A stretch of DNA of 64,000 nucleotides from Phylloscopus collybita (taxonomy: Eukaryota > Chordata > Aves > Passeriformes > Phylloscopidae). The stretch spans positions 33,149,001 to 33,213,000 of the forward strand of contig JAJNNQ010000024.1 in NCBI GenBank assembly GCA_027886175.1. Reading direction: 5' to 3'. The notes under the pieces were generated by a model that did no database searches, was not told where the DNA came from, and saw only the letters and a program-made list of their open reading frames with translations. Numbering within the stretch: position 1 is the first letter of the stretch; each line of letters opens with the position of its first letter. A program made the translations under genes and the position numbers. Shown piece after piece: positions 30,365-42,800 of this stretch.

Positions 30365-30703
30365 GAGATGACCAAGAGGGGACCTCACCTCTAAGTGTCT
30401 GTGGGGAGGGTGACAAGGGGATGGAGCCAGGCTCCTCTCGGTGGTGCCGACCACAAGGACAAGAAACTGGTGCACAGGAAGCTCACCCTAAACTTGAGGA
30501 AGAACTTCTCTACTGCGCAGGTGACCTAGCACTGGAACAGGTTGCCCAGAGAGCTTGTGGAGTCTCCCATTGGAGATACTCAAGAAACACCCAGTCCTGT
30601 GCAATGTGCTCTGGGGTGACCCTGCCTGAGCCATAAGGTTGGACCAGATGACCCACTGGGGTGCCTTCCAGCCTGACCCATTTTGATTCCATGATTCTGT
30701 GGT
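30365..30703 (+). mobile_element. CR1 LINE 3' fragment abutting the minisatellite
   Basis: ACCAAGAGGGGACCTCACCT, GGAGGGTGACAAGGGGATGG, AGCCAGGCTCCTCTCGGTGG, TGGAACAGGTTGCCCAGAGA, TTGGACCAGATGACCCACTG and TTCCATGATTCTGTGG follow CR1 order. Plus orientation, relatively well preserved. Confidence 0.93.
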
Positions 30704-32324
30704 TGCAGGCTCTTTCCAGATCTTAAAAATACATTTCCCAGTTTGCTGCAAGAAGAGAGTTGCGGGGAAAAAGTTACATGGGCAACAGGAGGGACATGCA
30801 GATGGTCATTTCTCAGCCTCTGAGCATGGCCAGCTTCTTCTAAGAATCCTGATGGTGTAGAAAGACAGCAGAAAGCAGTGATGTCCACTTTGCCCATTCC
30901 ACTGTTTCCAAGGGGTTTGGAGAGAAAGTGAACTCCACGCCAGGACTAAGACATTCCTTGAACCTGAGCTGAACTGAGCCTCTCCAGCATCTGCAGCTCC
31001 TTAGCCTGGAGATTCCTGCCACCACTTTTTAGGCCATCACTTCCTGGCGTTTCTCCTTCTCTCACAGCATCACACCAAGAGAAGCAAAGGAATAAAACCT
31101 CCTGGCAAGCTGCTGGTTGATCACCATCACCCTGAGCTGCACACGGATCTTGCCACTACACAGGAAAGATCAACGAAGAGCATCCCTTAAACCTGCATTT
31201 CTACCCTACAGTCTGCCCAAGGCTCTTGATCACAGTCTAGGATCCCTTTTATCTGACTCTCATCTGCCCTCAGCTTCTTTTCAGGAAATTAATGAGGCGT
31301 AACCCAGGAAATGAAAGACCCAGGAAATGAAAAAAAGATCAAACAAAGTAAAGATAGTTGTAACCTCCCTATGATAAAGAATATAATCTATATCCTCTCC
31401 CTGGCAGATGACAATTATAATTTATCATTACGACCTTCTGCAGTTTCTTGATAAGCCCTGCTCTAGGATCTCAGGGAGTGGTACAGCCTGGGACAAACAC
31501 GTGCAAGACGTGTTTCGTGCATTGCTTATCTGTTGGCTTCTGAGGTGGAAGAACACAGCCATGAGCAGAAAGAAACAACAGGGCTTACCATGAGAAACAA
31601 CCAGCAGGTGCAGATGTAGAAGGGGTTAACAAGGAATTACAGCTCCTGGGGCTGCAGGGACAACGCTGCTCCATTCCACTTGTAGTACACCTCTAACAGG
31701 CAGTGGCTGTGGCTTCCAAAGACATGGAGAGATTTCCACCAAGGTTCATGCCCTACCTTTTGGAACATCCCACCACATTATGAAGAGACAAAAATGAACA
31801 AGCTCATTTCAAACAAATACTGCCAAAATGCTGCATCGATTACACAGGGACTTACCCCATCACAGAAGACATCCAGCAGGAGCTGTCCTGGGAACGGGTG
31901 GTGTGCTCTGCTCAGCCATAAGTGCCTCAGCTGTGGGTACACACTTTAAGGCAAGATCTTCTCAGGCAACCAGTCCATTTTGAGAGGTCAATTTGAGAAG
32001 CCCTTGAGGAGCCCCCATGGCTAAGAATGAGTGATACAGGTTTGGAAATGCTGCTGCAGCCCCAGATTTCTAAACATACTCCTACATGGTGAAGCAAGCC
32101 TCACTCTAAGGTGAGATCTATTCACCTTGAAACAAAACCCAACATCAGCCATGAGAATTTAGCATACAAAAGGCATCTTAGTACCTGGTTTTATTCCAGA
32201 TCACCGTAGGAAATAAAGCTGTAAAGTTGAAACACATTTTTGCACCAGTCACATTTTTCCTCTCCCAAAACCCTCCCCAAGGACTGTTTAGAGTCTTTAT
32301 TTCTTCAAGGTACCTCTCGAAAGT

Positions 32325-32632
32325 CTCACACGATCAGAGGACTGCAGCACCTCTCCTGTGAAGACAAGCTGACAGAGTTGGGGCAGTTACTGACTTTAAA
32401 CTGTAAAAGGGTGGATTTAGATTAGATATTAGGAAGAAATTCTTCACTGTTAGGGGGGTAAGGCACTGGTTTCTCAGAGAAGTTGTGGCTGCTCCATCCC
32501 TGGAAATGTCCAAGGCCACGTTGGATGGGGCCCTGAGCAACTGGGTTAGTGGAAGGTGTCCCTGTCCATGGCAGAGAGTTTGGAATGAGATGACCTTAAG
32601 TTTCCTTTCAACCCAAACTATTCTATAATTCT
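32325..32632 (+). mobile_element. CR1 LINE 3' fragment
   Basis: GATTTAGATTAGATATTAGG, AAGAAATTCTTCACTGTTAG, CTCCATCCCTGGAAATGTCC, CAAGGCCACGTTGGATGGGG, and an ATTCTATAATTCT terminus. Plus orientation. Confidence 0.93.
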
Positions 32633-32974
32633 AAGTTTGGAGCATGTTTGTCCCCAGTGTCCAGTCCCCAGGGATGGCTCATTATTCACAACCACTTGCA
32701 GAAACCTTTGTTTAAACCTATGTTTAATCATACCTACCATCATTAGAAATTACAGCTGTTTTTCTTCATTTTCAAAGCACTTTGCAGGCTACATTAACAA
32801 ATGTGTGCCCAGGAAATTACTGGCCAAGTCTCAGAGCATTCACAAAGGGTTTTATACAAATGCTTTCAGTTTCATGTGGAAACAGGCAAGGGGAAATCAT
32901 CATGTTTGTAAAAGGTCTCAAAGTGCTACAATAGATTTTCCCTCTCGCCTGCTAGGAGCAAAATGAGTGTTTTG

Positions 32975-33010
32975 AATAAAGCTGAATAGTTGCTTAAAAA
33001 AAAAAAAAAA
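32975..33010 (+). other. AATAAA hexamer followed by A15
   Basis: AATAAA (32975-32980) is followed 15 bases later by fifteen A residues (32996-33010) and then a purine-rich tract. This looks like the 3' end of a retroposed polyadenylated RNA, or a chance A-run. No parent gene is recognisable in the sequence before it. Confidence 0.4.
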
Positions 33011-34921
33011 GAAAGAGAAAGAAGAGGTGGAGAAAGATTTTATTTTTTACAAATGCCATGTCTTTGGCTAGACTCAGGCATAATCTGATCCAAGTGTTCT
33101 TGGGTACATGGGCACTTTTCCAGCATTGCAGAAAAGAGCATGACGGACAGGTATCTTTGGCTCTGTTGGTGCCAGACCCCTCAGCATAGTCTTTCCTCTG
33201 TTTTTGGCCCTGATCAGTGTTCATATACCTCATGCATAACCCATTATTTTGGGTTATACAGCACAGGTTATCTCAGTCTTGGGTTCCCACCCCAAAAGGA
33301 CAGAGCCCTTTAGGGAAGCCGGCACCCTGCCCCTTGGCATTACAGGTGAGCAGAGGCAGAAATTAGCCCCAAAAGGGATCAGGAACAGCTGCCTTCCACC
33401 TGTGATCACACAGAGACCTTCCATCCCCCAGCCAGATGCTGGTCCCAGATGGCAGCAGCAAGATGTCCACGTCTGGGTGTCACTTTGCTCACCCAAAGAA
33501 GGAACCAGGAGCATCGCTGAGGTTATATCTCCCCAGGTCAAGCCTGAAAATGGACACTCAACATGGCCAGTTCAGGGTGAGATGCTGCTCCCCACACTTT
33601 AGCGTGGTCAACAGGAGAAGGGAAGAGTTTTTGTTCTCACTGTGCTTGTGGTCATGCAGTGTCACCAGCAGCAATGTGTGCAATCATTCTCAGCTAAGTC
33701 CTGTGCAGCATGTGGGCACAGCCCTGGGCTCTGCCCCTGGGTGGCCCACAGCTTTCTAAGAAGTCACTCTCCCACCATTGAAAAGCTACTGTGGAGAGGC
33801 AAAAAGTGCTTCCACGACTCAAAGCCTGCCTGGGCGGGAGCAGGAGGAGGAATAAATCCCTTGGAAAAAAATAAAAAAGAGCTCAGAAAGGAGGGAAATA
33901 TTTCTTTGAAGACATAAATCCTACTTTGTTGTGTGCATTTCAGCATGCCCTGGCTTGGGTCCCTCTCTGCTCCTGGGAATGCCTAAGTGGCTCTTTGTGC
34001 CCTGCTGTTACGGGGAGATGAGGAGATTGGGACACGCGTGGGGGACCCTCTCCAGCCCCACAGCCCCACCGAGGGCTGTGCATCACCCCAAGCATCATCT
34101 CTGGGGGAAGACTCTGTCCCTGAGCCAAGAGGGGAGAAGAAAAGAGGTTTCCAGATTGCATACCGCTGCTCAGCAGCTCTGCAGAGTGTTATTCAGCCTG
34201 GACAAAGGACAGGGGCCTTGGACAGCCACTGTGCTGCAGACCCCAGCACTGGCCCTCCCCCGGGCTGTGGGTGTTAAAGTTCAAGCCTTGGAGCAAAACC
34301 CCCTGCAAGGAGGGGAGGAAAAGGGAGGAAAGGATGCTTTCCATGTCACCAGACAGAAGTTTATCCATTTAGTTATTTACAGTATCCAAATGCATGAGGG
34401 CTAGCCAGATTTTGCACAGTAAGAATGTGGTGCTGCTGTTCTCAGAGAGAAATCCTTTTCTGATAATTAAACACTACCACAATTCTGCATAAGCCAACTC
34501 GAAAATTCTGAACTCATTTCAGAGCAACAGGATATTCTGACACACAAATCCCCTGACCTAACCTCCAACTAGGGGTGCAGCAGAGCCATCACCCAGAGCC
34601 TCAGTTTCCCAGTTCAGGGTTGAGCCAACAGTGCCATGAGATCAGCAGGTGAGGATTGTATGGCTCATTTGATTTTCATCCACCTGCTAGTGTGAGACAT
34701 GGAGTTCTCTTAGCTAAACAAGAAGATTAGCACGGATAACCCATGGGCAGAGCCGTGATCGACCTCCTCAGGGCCAAGGACACACAGAGCAGTCAGATCT
34801 GCTGGATCAGCACCCAGCAGCACTCACACCTCAGCATCCTGGAAGAAACAAATTATTTCTTTAGCTGAGAGCTTGGGGCGGGTGTTTTCATACTTCCCTT
34901 GGTCCTCCTGGAGGTCTGGTT

Positions 34922-35320
34922 AGAATTGTAGAATCACTAGGATTGAAAAGCTCTCTATCATCAAGTTCAACCATTAACCTAACACTGTGAAGCCTACCAA
35001 CTAAATCATGTCCCCAAATGCCACATATACACATTTTTTCCAGGTTACTCCACCACTTTCTTGGCCAATCTGTTCCAGTGCTTGAGCGCCTTTTCAGTGG
35101 AGAAATTTTTCGTATATCTAATCTAAACCTCCCATAGTGCAAATTTGAGGCCATTTTCTCTCATCTTGTTACCTAAGAGAAGAGACAGCCATCCACCTGG
35201 CTCCTTTCAGGTGGTTATAAAGAGTATTAAGGTGCCCTCTCAGTCTCCTTTTCTTGAGACTAAACACCCCCAGCTCCCTCAGCTGCTCCTCATCAGACTT
35301 GTGCTCCATCTCCTCTGTGT
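34922..35320 (-). mobile_element. CR1 LINE 3' fragment, long and diverged
   Basis: On the plus strand: AGAATTGTAGAATCACTAGG, TTGGCCAATCTGTTCCAGTG, AATCTAAACCTCCCATAGTG, CAGTCTCCTTTTCTTGAGAC, CAGCTCCCTCAGCTGCTCCT. Minus orientation; it reaches further 5' than most copies here. Confidence 0.9.
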
Positions 35321-37067
35321 TTGAGTGGTCACCCTGCTCACTCAGAACAGCCAGCAAAGAGAAATGGACACAGCTCATGCAAGGGCAGATGTCTAAACAG
35401 GCCTCACACAGTGAGTGTCCCACACACATCCAGAGTGCCAGGGCACGAGCCCAGCCCAAAACGAAAGGCCATTCATCGCTTAAACACAGCAAGCCTTGCC
35501 AGTTCACCTTCAAGGATCCTGGCACGGAGAGGACAAGGCCACAGCTGCCAGGGAGTTGTCATCCTGTTGCCTTGCAAAGGCACAGCCACAGAAATTCTGC
35601 ATGTGGGGTGACACGAAGCAGTCACAGGGACCACAGGTGGGCCCATGGGTAGGACCACACGTAAGGCACCAACAGGCTGATTGAGGGAAGTAGTACTTAA
35701 CCCTACAGTGCCTCATTCTTACTAGAGAAGGGCCAAAACCTCATCCCCTGTGCCTCCAAACAGCATACACCACGAATTGCAAAGGAATACAGAACGGGTC
35801 CAGCCTGGTAGCAGGTTGCCAACTGGCAGCAGGGAGGAAGGAAGAGGTCACAGCAGCAAAGCACTGAGATGAAGGCTGGAAAATCTGAGGGATAGAGAAG
35901 ATGAAAGGGTTGGCGTCATTCACCTGAATTTCTTGCAAGGATTGGGTTGTGCTCAATGAAAAACTTCTTAAAAGCTTTACAGGGAACGAGAGCACTTAGG
36001 ACAGAGGCACCATGACCCCACAGAACCTTTCTGACAGCTTTGAGGCATGAATCAATTAAAGCAATCACAGAGCAAAGGTTAATCAGTAGCAAGTACATCT
36101 TAAGAAATAAGTAGTCTTTTAAAAAGCAACTGCTTTTGCCAATCCCCCCCTCCCCGTTTTCTAAAGTGTCTTTTATTTCTCCAGCTCTGGAGACCTTCCA
36201 AAGTAGGGTCAGTGATTAAGAGCAGCTGCCGAAAGGACCAGACCGAGTTGGTGGCGGCAGCCGGGGCTGCCCGAGCAGAGAGGACCGGACCCGTCATTGT
36301 CACTGAGGCTCAGTGCTGTAAAAGTGTCTTGGGGATTGAAAACCTTCCAGGGCCTTCCAGCCTAATTGGAGCAGATGGAAGCTGGAGAAACAAGGAATTG
36401 CTCAGAGTTACACTGGAGAACAGAGAAAATGTAAGGCAGGGACTGACTCTAAAGCATTTCTGCACAAGCAGTGAGACTCCAGCCTGAGACTCCAGCAGGC
36501 CTATAGCGATGCTTTGAGCTGCTCCTGGCCCATCCCCTGCTTGCAGATCTATGCTTCTCTCTTCTTGCACCCAACACTGGAGCTGACGTCAAAACAATCC
36601 CCCCAGGCAGCAGCCACAGCCTCATTCACACGTGTACTCATTCCCCCAGCCCTGCCCTCTTTCCCTGCCTGCTGCTATTCTCGTGCTCCCTGCTGCTATT
36701 ATAGCACACCACCATCACAGCTAACCTCTTACCCTGTCACCTTTCCTTGCAAGTGTTGATGAAAGAAAAGAGCTGGCACACTGGGGTGCCCCCAAGAGCT
36801 TCTCTTGGCACCAGACCTTCCAAGGATGAGTCCCAGGACAGGGTTTGTCATCTCTCTTTTGCCACAGCATCATGTGCACTCACATAGGCTACAACTGCTC
36901 AGCCAGCAGAAAGGACCTGGGTCCAGGGCATGGAGAGTCCATCCTGACCATGGCAGGTTTTCATCTTGCTTAACACAACATCTTCCCTGGAGACACCTTG
37001 AAGACTGACAAGGCAAACAATTGCAGGAGAAGAGGATCAATATGAGACCGGGACACAGGCATGTCCA

Positions 37068-37175
37068 TAAAATCAAAGTATCACAGAATGGCTTGGGTTG
37101 AAAGGGACCTTCAGGATCAGCTGTTTCCAACCCTCTGCCATGGGCAGGGACATCTTACTGTTCAAGCTTCTGAAA
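37068..37175 (-). mobile_element. CR1 LINE 3' terminus fragment
   Basis: On the plus strand: TATCACAGAATGGCTTGGGT, TGAAAGGGACCTTCAGGATC, CTCTGCCATGGGCAGGGACA. Minus orientation. Confidence 0.92.
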
Positions 37176-38999
37176 TATCACTGTTTCCTGGAGAGAGCAA
37201 GAAATGCAGCAAATGCCAATGTTCTGCTGGTGGGGAGAATAACAGGGAACGTGACCAAAGATACCCTCTGTTTACTGGGATTTCATAAAATGCCAAGCCC
37301 TCAGCCACCAAAAAGCAGCCAGCTGGTGCGTCCTGGGATGCTGCTGGGACAGCAGCACATGAAGAACTGGATGAGGACAAGATGCTGAAAAGAGCAGCAC
37401 CTGCAGGCTGGTTGTTCAGCTCCTTCACACCACGTATCTGTAGCTGGAGGAGAAGGTGCAATGTGGAGCCAAGCCCGTGCACCCTCAGGACTCATCCTGC
37501 CATCAAGGCATGGTCCAGGGTGCATCATAGGTCAAATGTCCAAGCTACTCTTTTCTTTCCTTTCAGTAAGATCTGTAACACAAAGGATCTTCTCCCAACT
37601 TTTTATGCTATCTGCTCACCTAAAAGGGAGCCCAAGACCCTCGTTTGCTGCACACCACAAAGGTCTCTGGGACCAACACATACCAGGTCACTTCAGGATG
37701 AGGTACAGATCTCCTCCTGCAAGATATCCTGAGACATGGAGTCAGGTTTGGACCAAAGCCAGGCTGTTGCTGCACATGTGCCTGCTGTAGCAGTCTACAG
37801 GGAATGACCACTGCAGAGCTCCCTGCAGCATGTCCCCCATGCAAAGCCACCGAGCTGGGGCTTTGTCAGCAGGCAGGATCTGCTCCACACTGGAGCACGT
37901 GTGTCTCAGCTGGTAAGTGGTAGCTTCTGAAGGTGTCTACACACAACCAGAAAGGTTTTCCTGAAGGAGGGCCTCTGGGTTTGCAAAGAAAAAAAGGTCA
38001 TACTGTCAAGGGGCCACAAGCTTCTAAGAAAAAAAATCCAAACCAGCTTTCTCTTTTATTTTAGCTGACACTTTATCACACTAAGTGGAACTGGATGGCA
38101 ACAACTTGCATAGAGGTACACTGTGAGCTGCAGGCGTTCTCACAACAAAGCTGACACAATTAAAATTTTAGAAGTGTGTTTCCATCACCAGAAATGATAC
38201 ATAAAGATACCGTTTGCTCACCTCCTTGGTCCAATGTCATGGCATAAGGAAGTCCCAGCACCCATCATGAGAACAAGCTTTGTGTTTGTATTCTCTGCGA
38301 AGATTTCAAATAACCCTGTAAATCTTGCACATCTTTTAGACATTTCAATAGTAAAGTTATAAAGGAAGTGCCAGCTTTGTCTCCTTTCACATTCAGAACA
38401 ATTTTTAATCCAAATCCAGCTGGTCTCACGGTATATTATGCCTTTTCTTGTTAAATGCAGCTTAAAATCTTTAAGCACCTGTAGGAAATGATTTCTGTTG
38501 TCTCTTGTCCTTCCACTTGGTATCATCTCTCAGAACTTGTCAGGGGAGATGCTACATTGTGAGGTCGGATTTCCAGAAAAAGCACAGAAGTGAAGAGAAG
38601 GTGATGTACACCACGGGCTGGACCTCCAGCTAATCAAAGTTTGCACTTTGCAACTTAAACTTGTCCCAGTGCCGGTCCCCAGGTTCACATCTGCTGAGTG
38701 CCTGCTACTGAATTAAAATTCACTCTTTCCTAGAAGGGAAAATCCCCCGGTTTCATTGCTAATTGTGGTTGTGCCTACAAATAATGTGGAAGCATTTGGA
38801 CAACAACAGCAGCCTAAAGCCAGGGTCAAATCCTGTTTCAGCTGCAAAGCGAGCTGCTTTCCAAAGTTGCCCATCGCAGCTCCCAGGGTGACTGCAGCAT
38901 CAGGGCAGATGGTGGATTGTAGTAGCGTTGCTTCCAGCCTTTCCAACCAAGTCGTGATTATTTACAGCTGTTCCCAGATGTTACCCTTTCACGAGTTAT

Positions 39000-39850
39000 T
39001 TGTTCCTGAGTCAACCTCCCCGTTCACACGCTAGGCAAGCTCAGGGGAAGAAAGAGAGAGGCTCCTTTCTCCCTTTTACTATGGAAACAGCCCTTTATCC
39101 CAAGGACTGCAAATGCTCAGCCGCCGTTTCCCTCCCACCGCTGCCCCAGCTACAGCGACCCCATGAGCCACCCGCCGCTCCCCTCCCATCCCGGCTCCCC
39201 TTTATCCGCTCAACAGGTCACAGCCAACTTATCCAGCACGGATCCCGGCTGAAGCAGGACCGCTGAGCACCTCCTCCTCCCCAGCAAACTACCAGACAGC
39301 CCCCTGAGCACCCCCTTCCCTCCCCTTTTGTTATGCCTTCTCCCTGTTCCCCGGCGCTCTGGGCTTCGTTTCTCTCTTCAGCCCAGGCGGGAGCCGCGTC
39401 AGTCGCCCGCTGTCTCATCCCAACCAACAGACTCAAAAAAATCCACAGATAACAGCGGAAAAGTGGGGGGGAAAAAAAAAAAAAAAAAATCTGGCCACCT
39501 CGGTGCTAACTTTCCAGGGAAGCAGGGAAGAGCAGGCAGGGGTGAAGTTCAGCAGGCAGGAGCATCTTGGAGAGTTGGGAGGGAGGAGGTAACTCACCGC
39601 GCCGTGACGCACATGGATGGGGTTATTTTTGCTTTCCGCTGCGCTTGGGTGGCTGTGTCCCCTGCTTGTGACACTCCGGGACGCGAATGGTGGCACCGCT
39701 GTGTGACACCCGGTGTTAGAGAGGCTGCCGGAGCCGTCCCTCCCACGGGAGGAGGGGCCATCAGAGCCTTAATAAATTCAGTCCCCAAGGCGAGAAAAAT
39801 TAAAATCTCGTCGCGGGACGCGGGCAGCTGCTCATGGCACGGCTCTGGGA
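39000..39850 (-). promoter_or_regulatory. GC-rich patch with strong minus-strand splice donor; alternative promoter candidate
   Basis: GC and CpG are raised, for example CCGCCGTTTCCCTCCC, ACCGCGCCGTGACGC, CTCGTCGCGGGACGCGGGC. At 39592-39597 the minus strand has GTGAGT directly after GGCGCG, close to a perfect donor consensus. A minus-strand first exon of perhaps 100-200 bp ending at 39598 could feed GDPD4 or an unannotated non-coding RNA. No promoter element is certain. Confidence 0.4.
39468..39489 (+). repeat. Poly-A tract
   Basis: A run of about 20 A residues after a G-run, within the GC-rich patch. It has no AATAAA just upstream, so it is not an obvious retroposed tail. Confidence 0.85.
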
Positions 39851-39899
39851 GACACCTGGGACTTGGGGACCAACCTGGGGTTGATTCATTTATCCCTTG

Positions 39900-42800
39900 C
39901 CCGCCCAGAACAGGAGAGGTTGGTGTTCACATCCGACCTTGGCAGAATTAAGTGTCCAAAGGATGGGGTTTGTGGAAACATCCCAAAGGAGATTTGGGAA
40001 AGATGTGTCGTTGTTGACCCTCAGAGTTAAAACTCCTAAACCTCCTCCATGAAAATATTTTCCATGGCTGTAAGCCCCAGGCAGGAATCCACTGCACCAG
40101 ATTTCTGAGCAACCCCGGATGCAAAACTGCTTATTTTGCTTGGGTTTTTGCATGGTTTTGGGCTTTAATATCTAAATCCTATTAGAGTTATAACTTCCTT
40201 TGAAGGGGGAGAGGGGACAGGTCTGTACAACAAAAGCAGGTTAGATTTTGTAACCTCGAAGGCACCCTGGGCTTTCAGAGAGGCAAAATCCCATAATAGT
40301 TTCTCAGGATAGGAAGCTGCACAACCTCATGCAGCTCCTCTTGCTCCATAAAGCTCTTCACTGCATTGGAAGCTAAACAAACATCCCCTCCAGTCTTGGA
40401 GGGCTCTCTGAAACACCACTTGTGCCGTTTTTCCATCCATGTAGTTTCTCACATTGGGATTTTTCTTGTTAGATGTAAAGACAGATCAGGGGGTCCCTCA
40501 AAAGCAAAATCAGCAAACTGCCCATGGAAAGAGAGAGGACAAGAACAGGCAGAAAGATGGTCCAGCAGCTTTTGTGCAGTTCACATTACAAAGAGAAACT
40601 TTTAATTAGGTGAGTTATAGAGGTGACAGCCTAGTTCACTCCGAAACTTAACGGCAAGCAGAAGGCACAGAAGAGTTCCACTCTAAAACAGCCTTGCTAA
40701 TCCTTACTTAGAACTTGGTCCTGAAATAACATCACTCCTCCTGTGGAACTGGGAGAACTGGAATTAAATAAATGCAGGAGCCACAAGATATGAAGGTAGA
40801 AGCAGCTGGTTCTATTGCTGCTGGTTCTCCAGCTAACACTTAGCTGTCTGGAGTAAAAATGCCTGGGACTGTGCTTGAGCCTCTAGAAAAATTAGTTGCT
40901 TTATGGTCTAATTCCTGGAAATCTGATAAATAGGGCAGGAAAGGGTGAGATTAAGAAGACTGGTGGCACTAATGAGATTTAGGAAGGAGCAGCTTTTCCA
41001 GGTACCCTGCAGTTTTAATCTCCTGAGTTGATCCACTGGATTTTTCTCCTTATGTATTTGGGCCATGGTGAGCCCAGCTTTGTCACGGGGCCGCACTGAG
41101 GTCCTGAAGGTCCATGGCCAGGGGAAGCCTGGCATGGGGGTGGCCTGGAAGGCTTAAGGAGTAGTGGAGGGCACAGAGAGCCAGAGCACTTGGCTCTGTC
41201 TTTGAAGGCAGTAGTAGGGTCAGTAACTTCCCAAAATAAGTTCTGAAGGGTCTTCACCATCATCCCTATTCAGGCTGCCATTCTTCCAGCTGCTGCATCC
41301 TCATGGTGTGGATGAACCCCAAGGGTTACATGAAGATAAAGGGACAGGGTTGAGCAACATCATCGGCCAAAAAAAGCTCCTTCAGTGGAGGTAAGAGCCT
41401 GAAAAATGAGAAAGCTTATTAAAAGCACTACCAGAGTCTTGCCTCCTAACAAGCAAAGAAAACCCCACATATCTCTGTTCTCTGCCCTAAATTATCACTG
41501 TGGTTTTGCTTTCTTCTGGGTATAGAGATGCAAAGCATTCGGCATCAGTTTGCTCTCCAAACACCTGGCAAAGGACTGATCAGCTGGGCAGATGCTGCTC
41601 TGGCTCCAGTATCTTCAGCTCAGAGTTCACCAGCTTGTCTCAAGCACAAAATCCTCACCCTGTATTCCAGTCAGTGTCCTAGACTTCCCAGAAACTGGGA
41701 ACAAAGGCAAGCAAGGATCTGCTGGAGCCCTGCCACCAGCAAGCCCAGCCTTGGAGTTCTCATGAGTCCATAAAGGAAACGCCTGCAAGGGACTGGTGCT
41801 GTACAAACCCTCTCCAAGGGGAGAGCAGGGCAGGTCAGCCTTGAACCCAGGGAGTTTTGCCTCTGTTTGTGTCAGGAGAAGATAAACCCAGGGCAAAAAT
41901 TGCACAAACAGGGAGTGGGGATGGTGTCCCTGCCCAGCTGCCAGCCACATCATGGAGTATTTTGCTGGGAAATGCATATGTTCACACCCTCCTACCCTAA
42001 GTCCTGCCCACCATGGGACATTTGTCCTCTCACAACACACTGCCTTGGCCTCTTGAGGGCCCATGTGTGTCCCCCATCATGCCCCCCATCCCACACAGCA
42101 CATTTGCCCTCTGAACTTTCAGAGCAGGGGCTCACGCAGGTACTGATGTCCCTATGAGATTTATGATGGAAATGACACAGTTCACAGCACTTGCAGGAAT
42201 GATAAGGGAGTTGGGGGGAGAAGGCAGTGACCTGAACTGATCCAAGCTTCAGACCCATAGCCAGGGGAGAGCAGCATCGGCTTTTTTCAACAAGTAATAT
42301 CCCACCAAAAAGCAGAAATGTCAGTCCCTGGAGGCACACAGGATGGGCTGAGGGGGAAGAAAGGGACCCTGGCCAGCTCCATGCCCCATCACAAGAGAGC
42401 AGAGACTCCTCCAGCCCCTCAAGGCACAGGATGTCCAAGAACAAAGATGCTCACAGTCAGCTTCACATCAAGCCTCAGAGGATGAGGCTGCAGGGGTGGG
42501 GCGGGCTGGGAGGTCCTCTTGCCATCTCCCAGCCTGAACCCTTTAACACACAGCTCCAACATACAAGAAACAGGGAGAGCATCAGCTCCCCCTGAAGTGT
42601 TGGTGTGGGGAGACTCAGGGTAAAGTTGAGGCACAGTGAAAATGGGGAGCAGCAGGCTTTGCAGGATGCTGGCAAGCCTCCATGGAAACCTGGGCCTGGC
42701 CCTGCTCCTGCATCCTGGGACATGTCCTTCACTGACACTTCTCAGGCTGTTTGGGCTGATCAGAGCTGTTTTTAAACACACCTGCTCCCAAGAAATGCTG

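Larger units (their letters stand above)
30704..38999. other. Non-coding stretch between the genes, with CR1 copies
   Basis: No exon of a known family recognised. Contains CR1 fragments and an AATAAA plus poly-A feature near 33000. A small CpG-containing patch lies at 36240-36300. Open frames here look random. Confidence 0.5.

Noticed and set aside
29521..30475. Several overlapping open frames of 170-280 codons on both strands
   Set aside because: They exist because a 12-bp unit without stops is tandemly repeated; composition follows the repeat and no family, splice or start signal supports them.
38218..38526. 102-codon minus-strand open frame
   Set aside because: No known family and no flanking splice signals that fit; likely chance.
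39328..39951. 207-codon plus-strand open frame
   Set aside because: It runs through a poly-A tract (a Lys run) and GC-rich sequence, where open frames are expected by chance; no domain resemblance.
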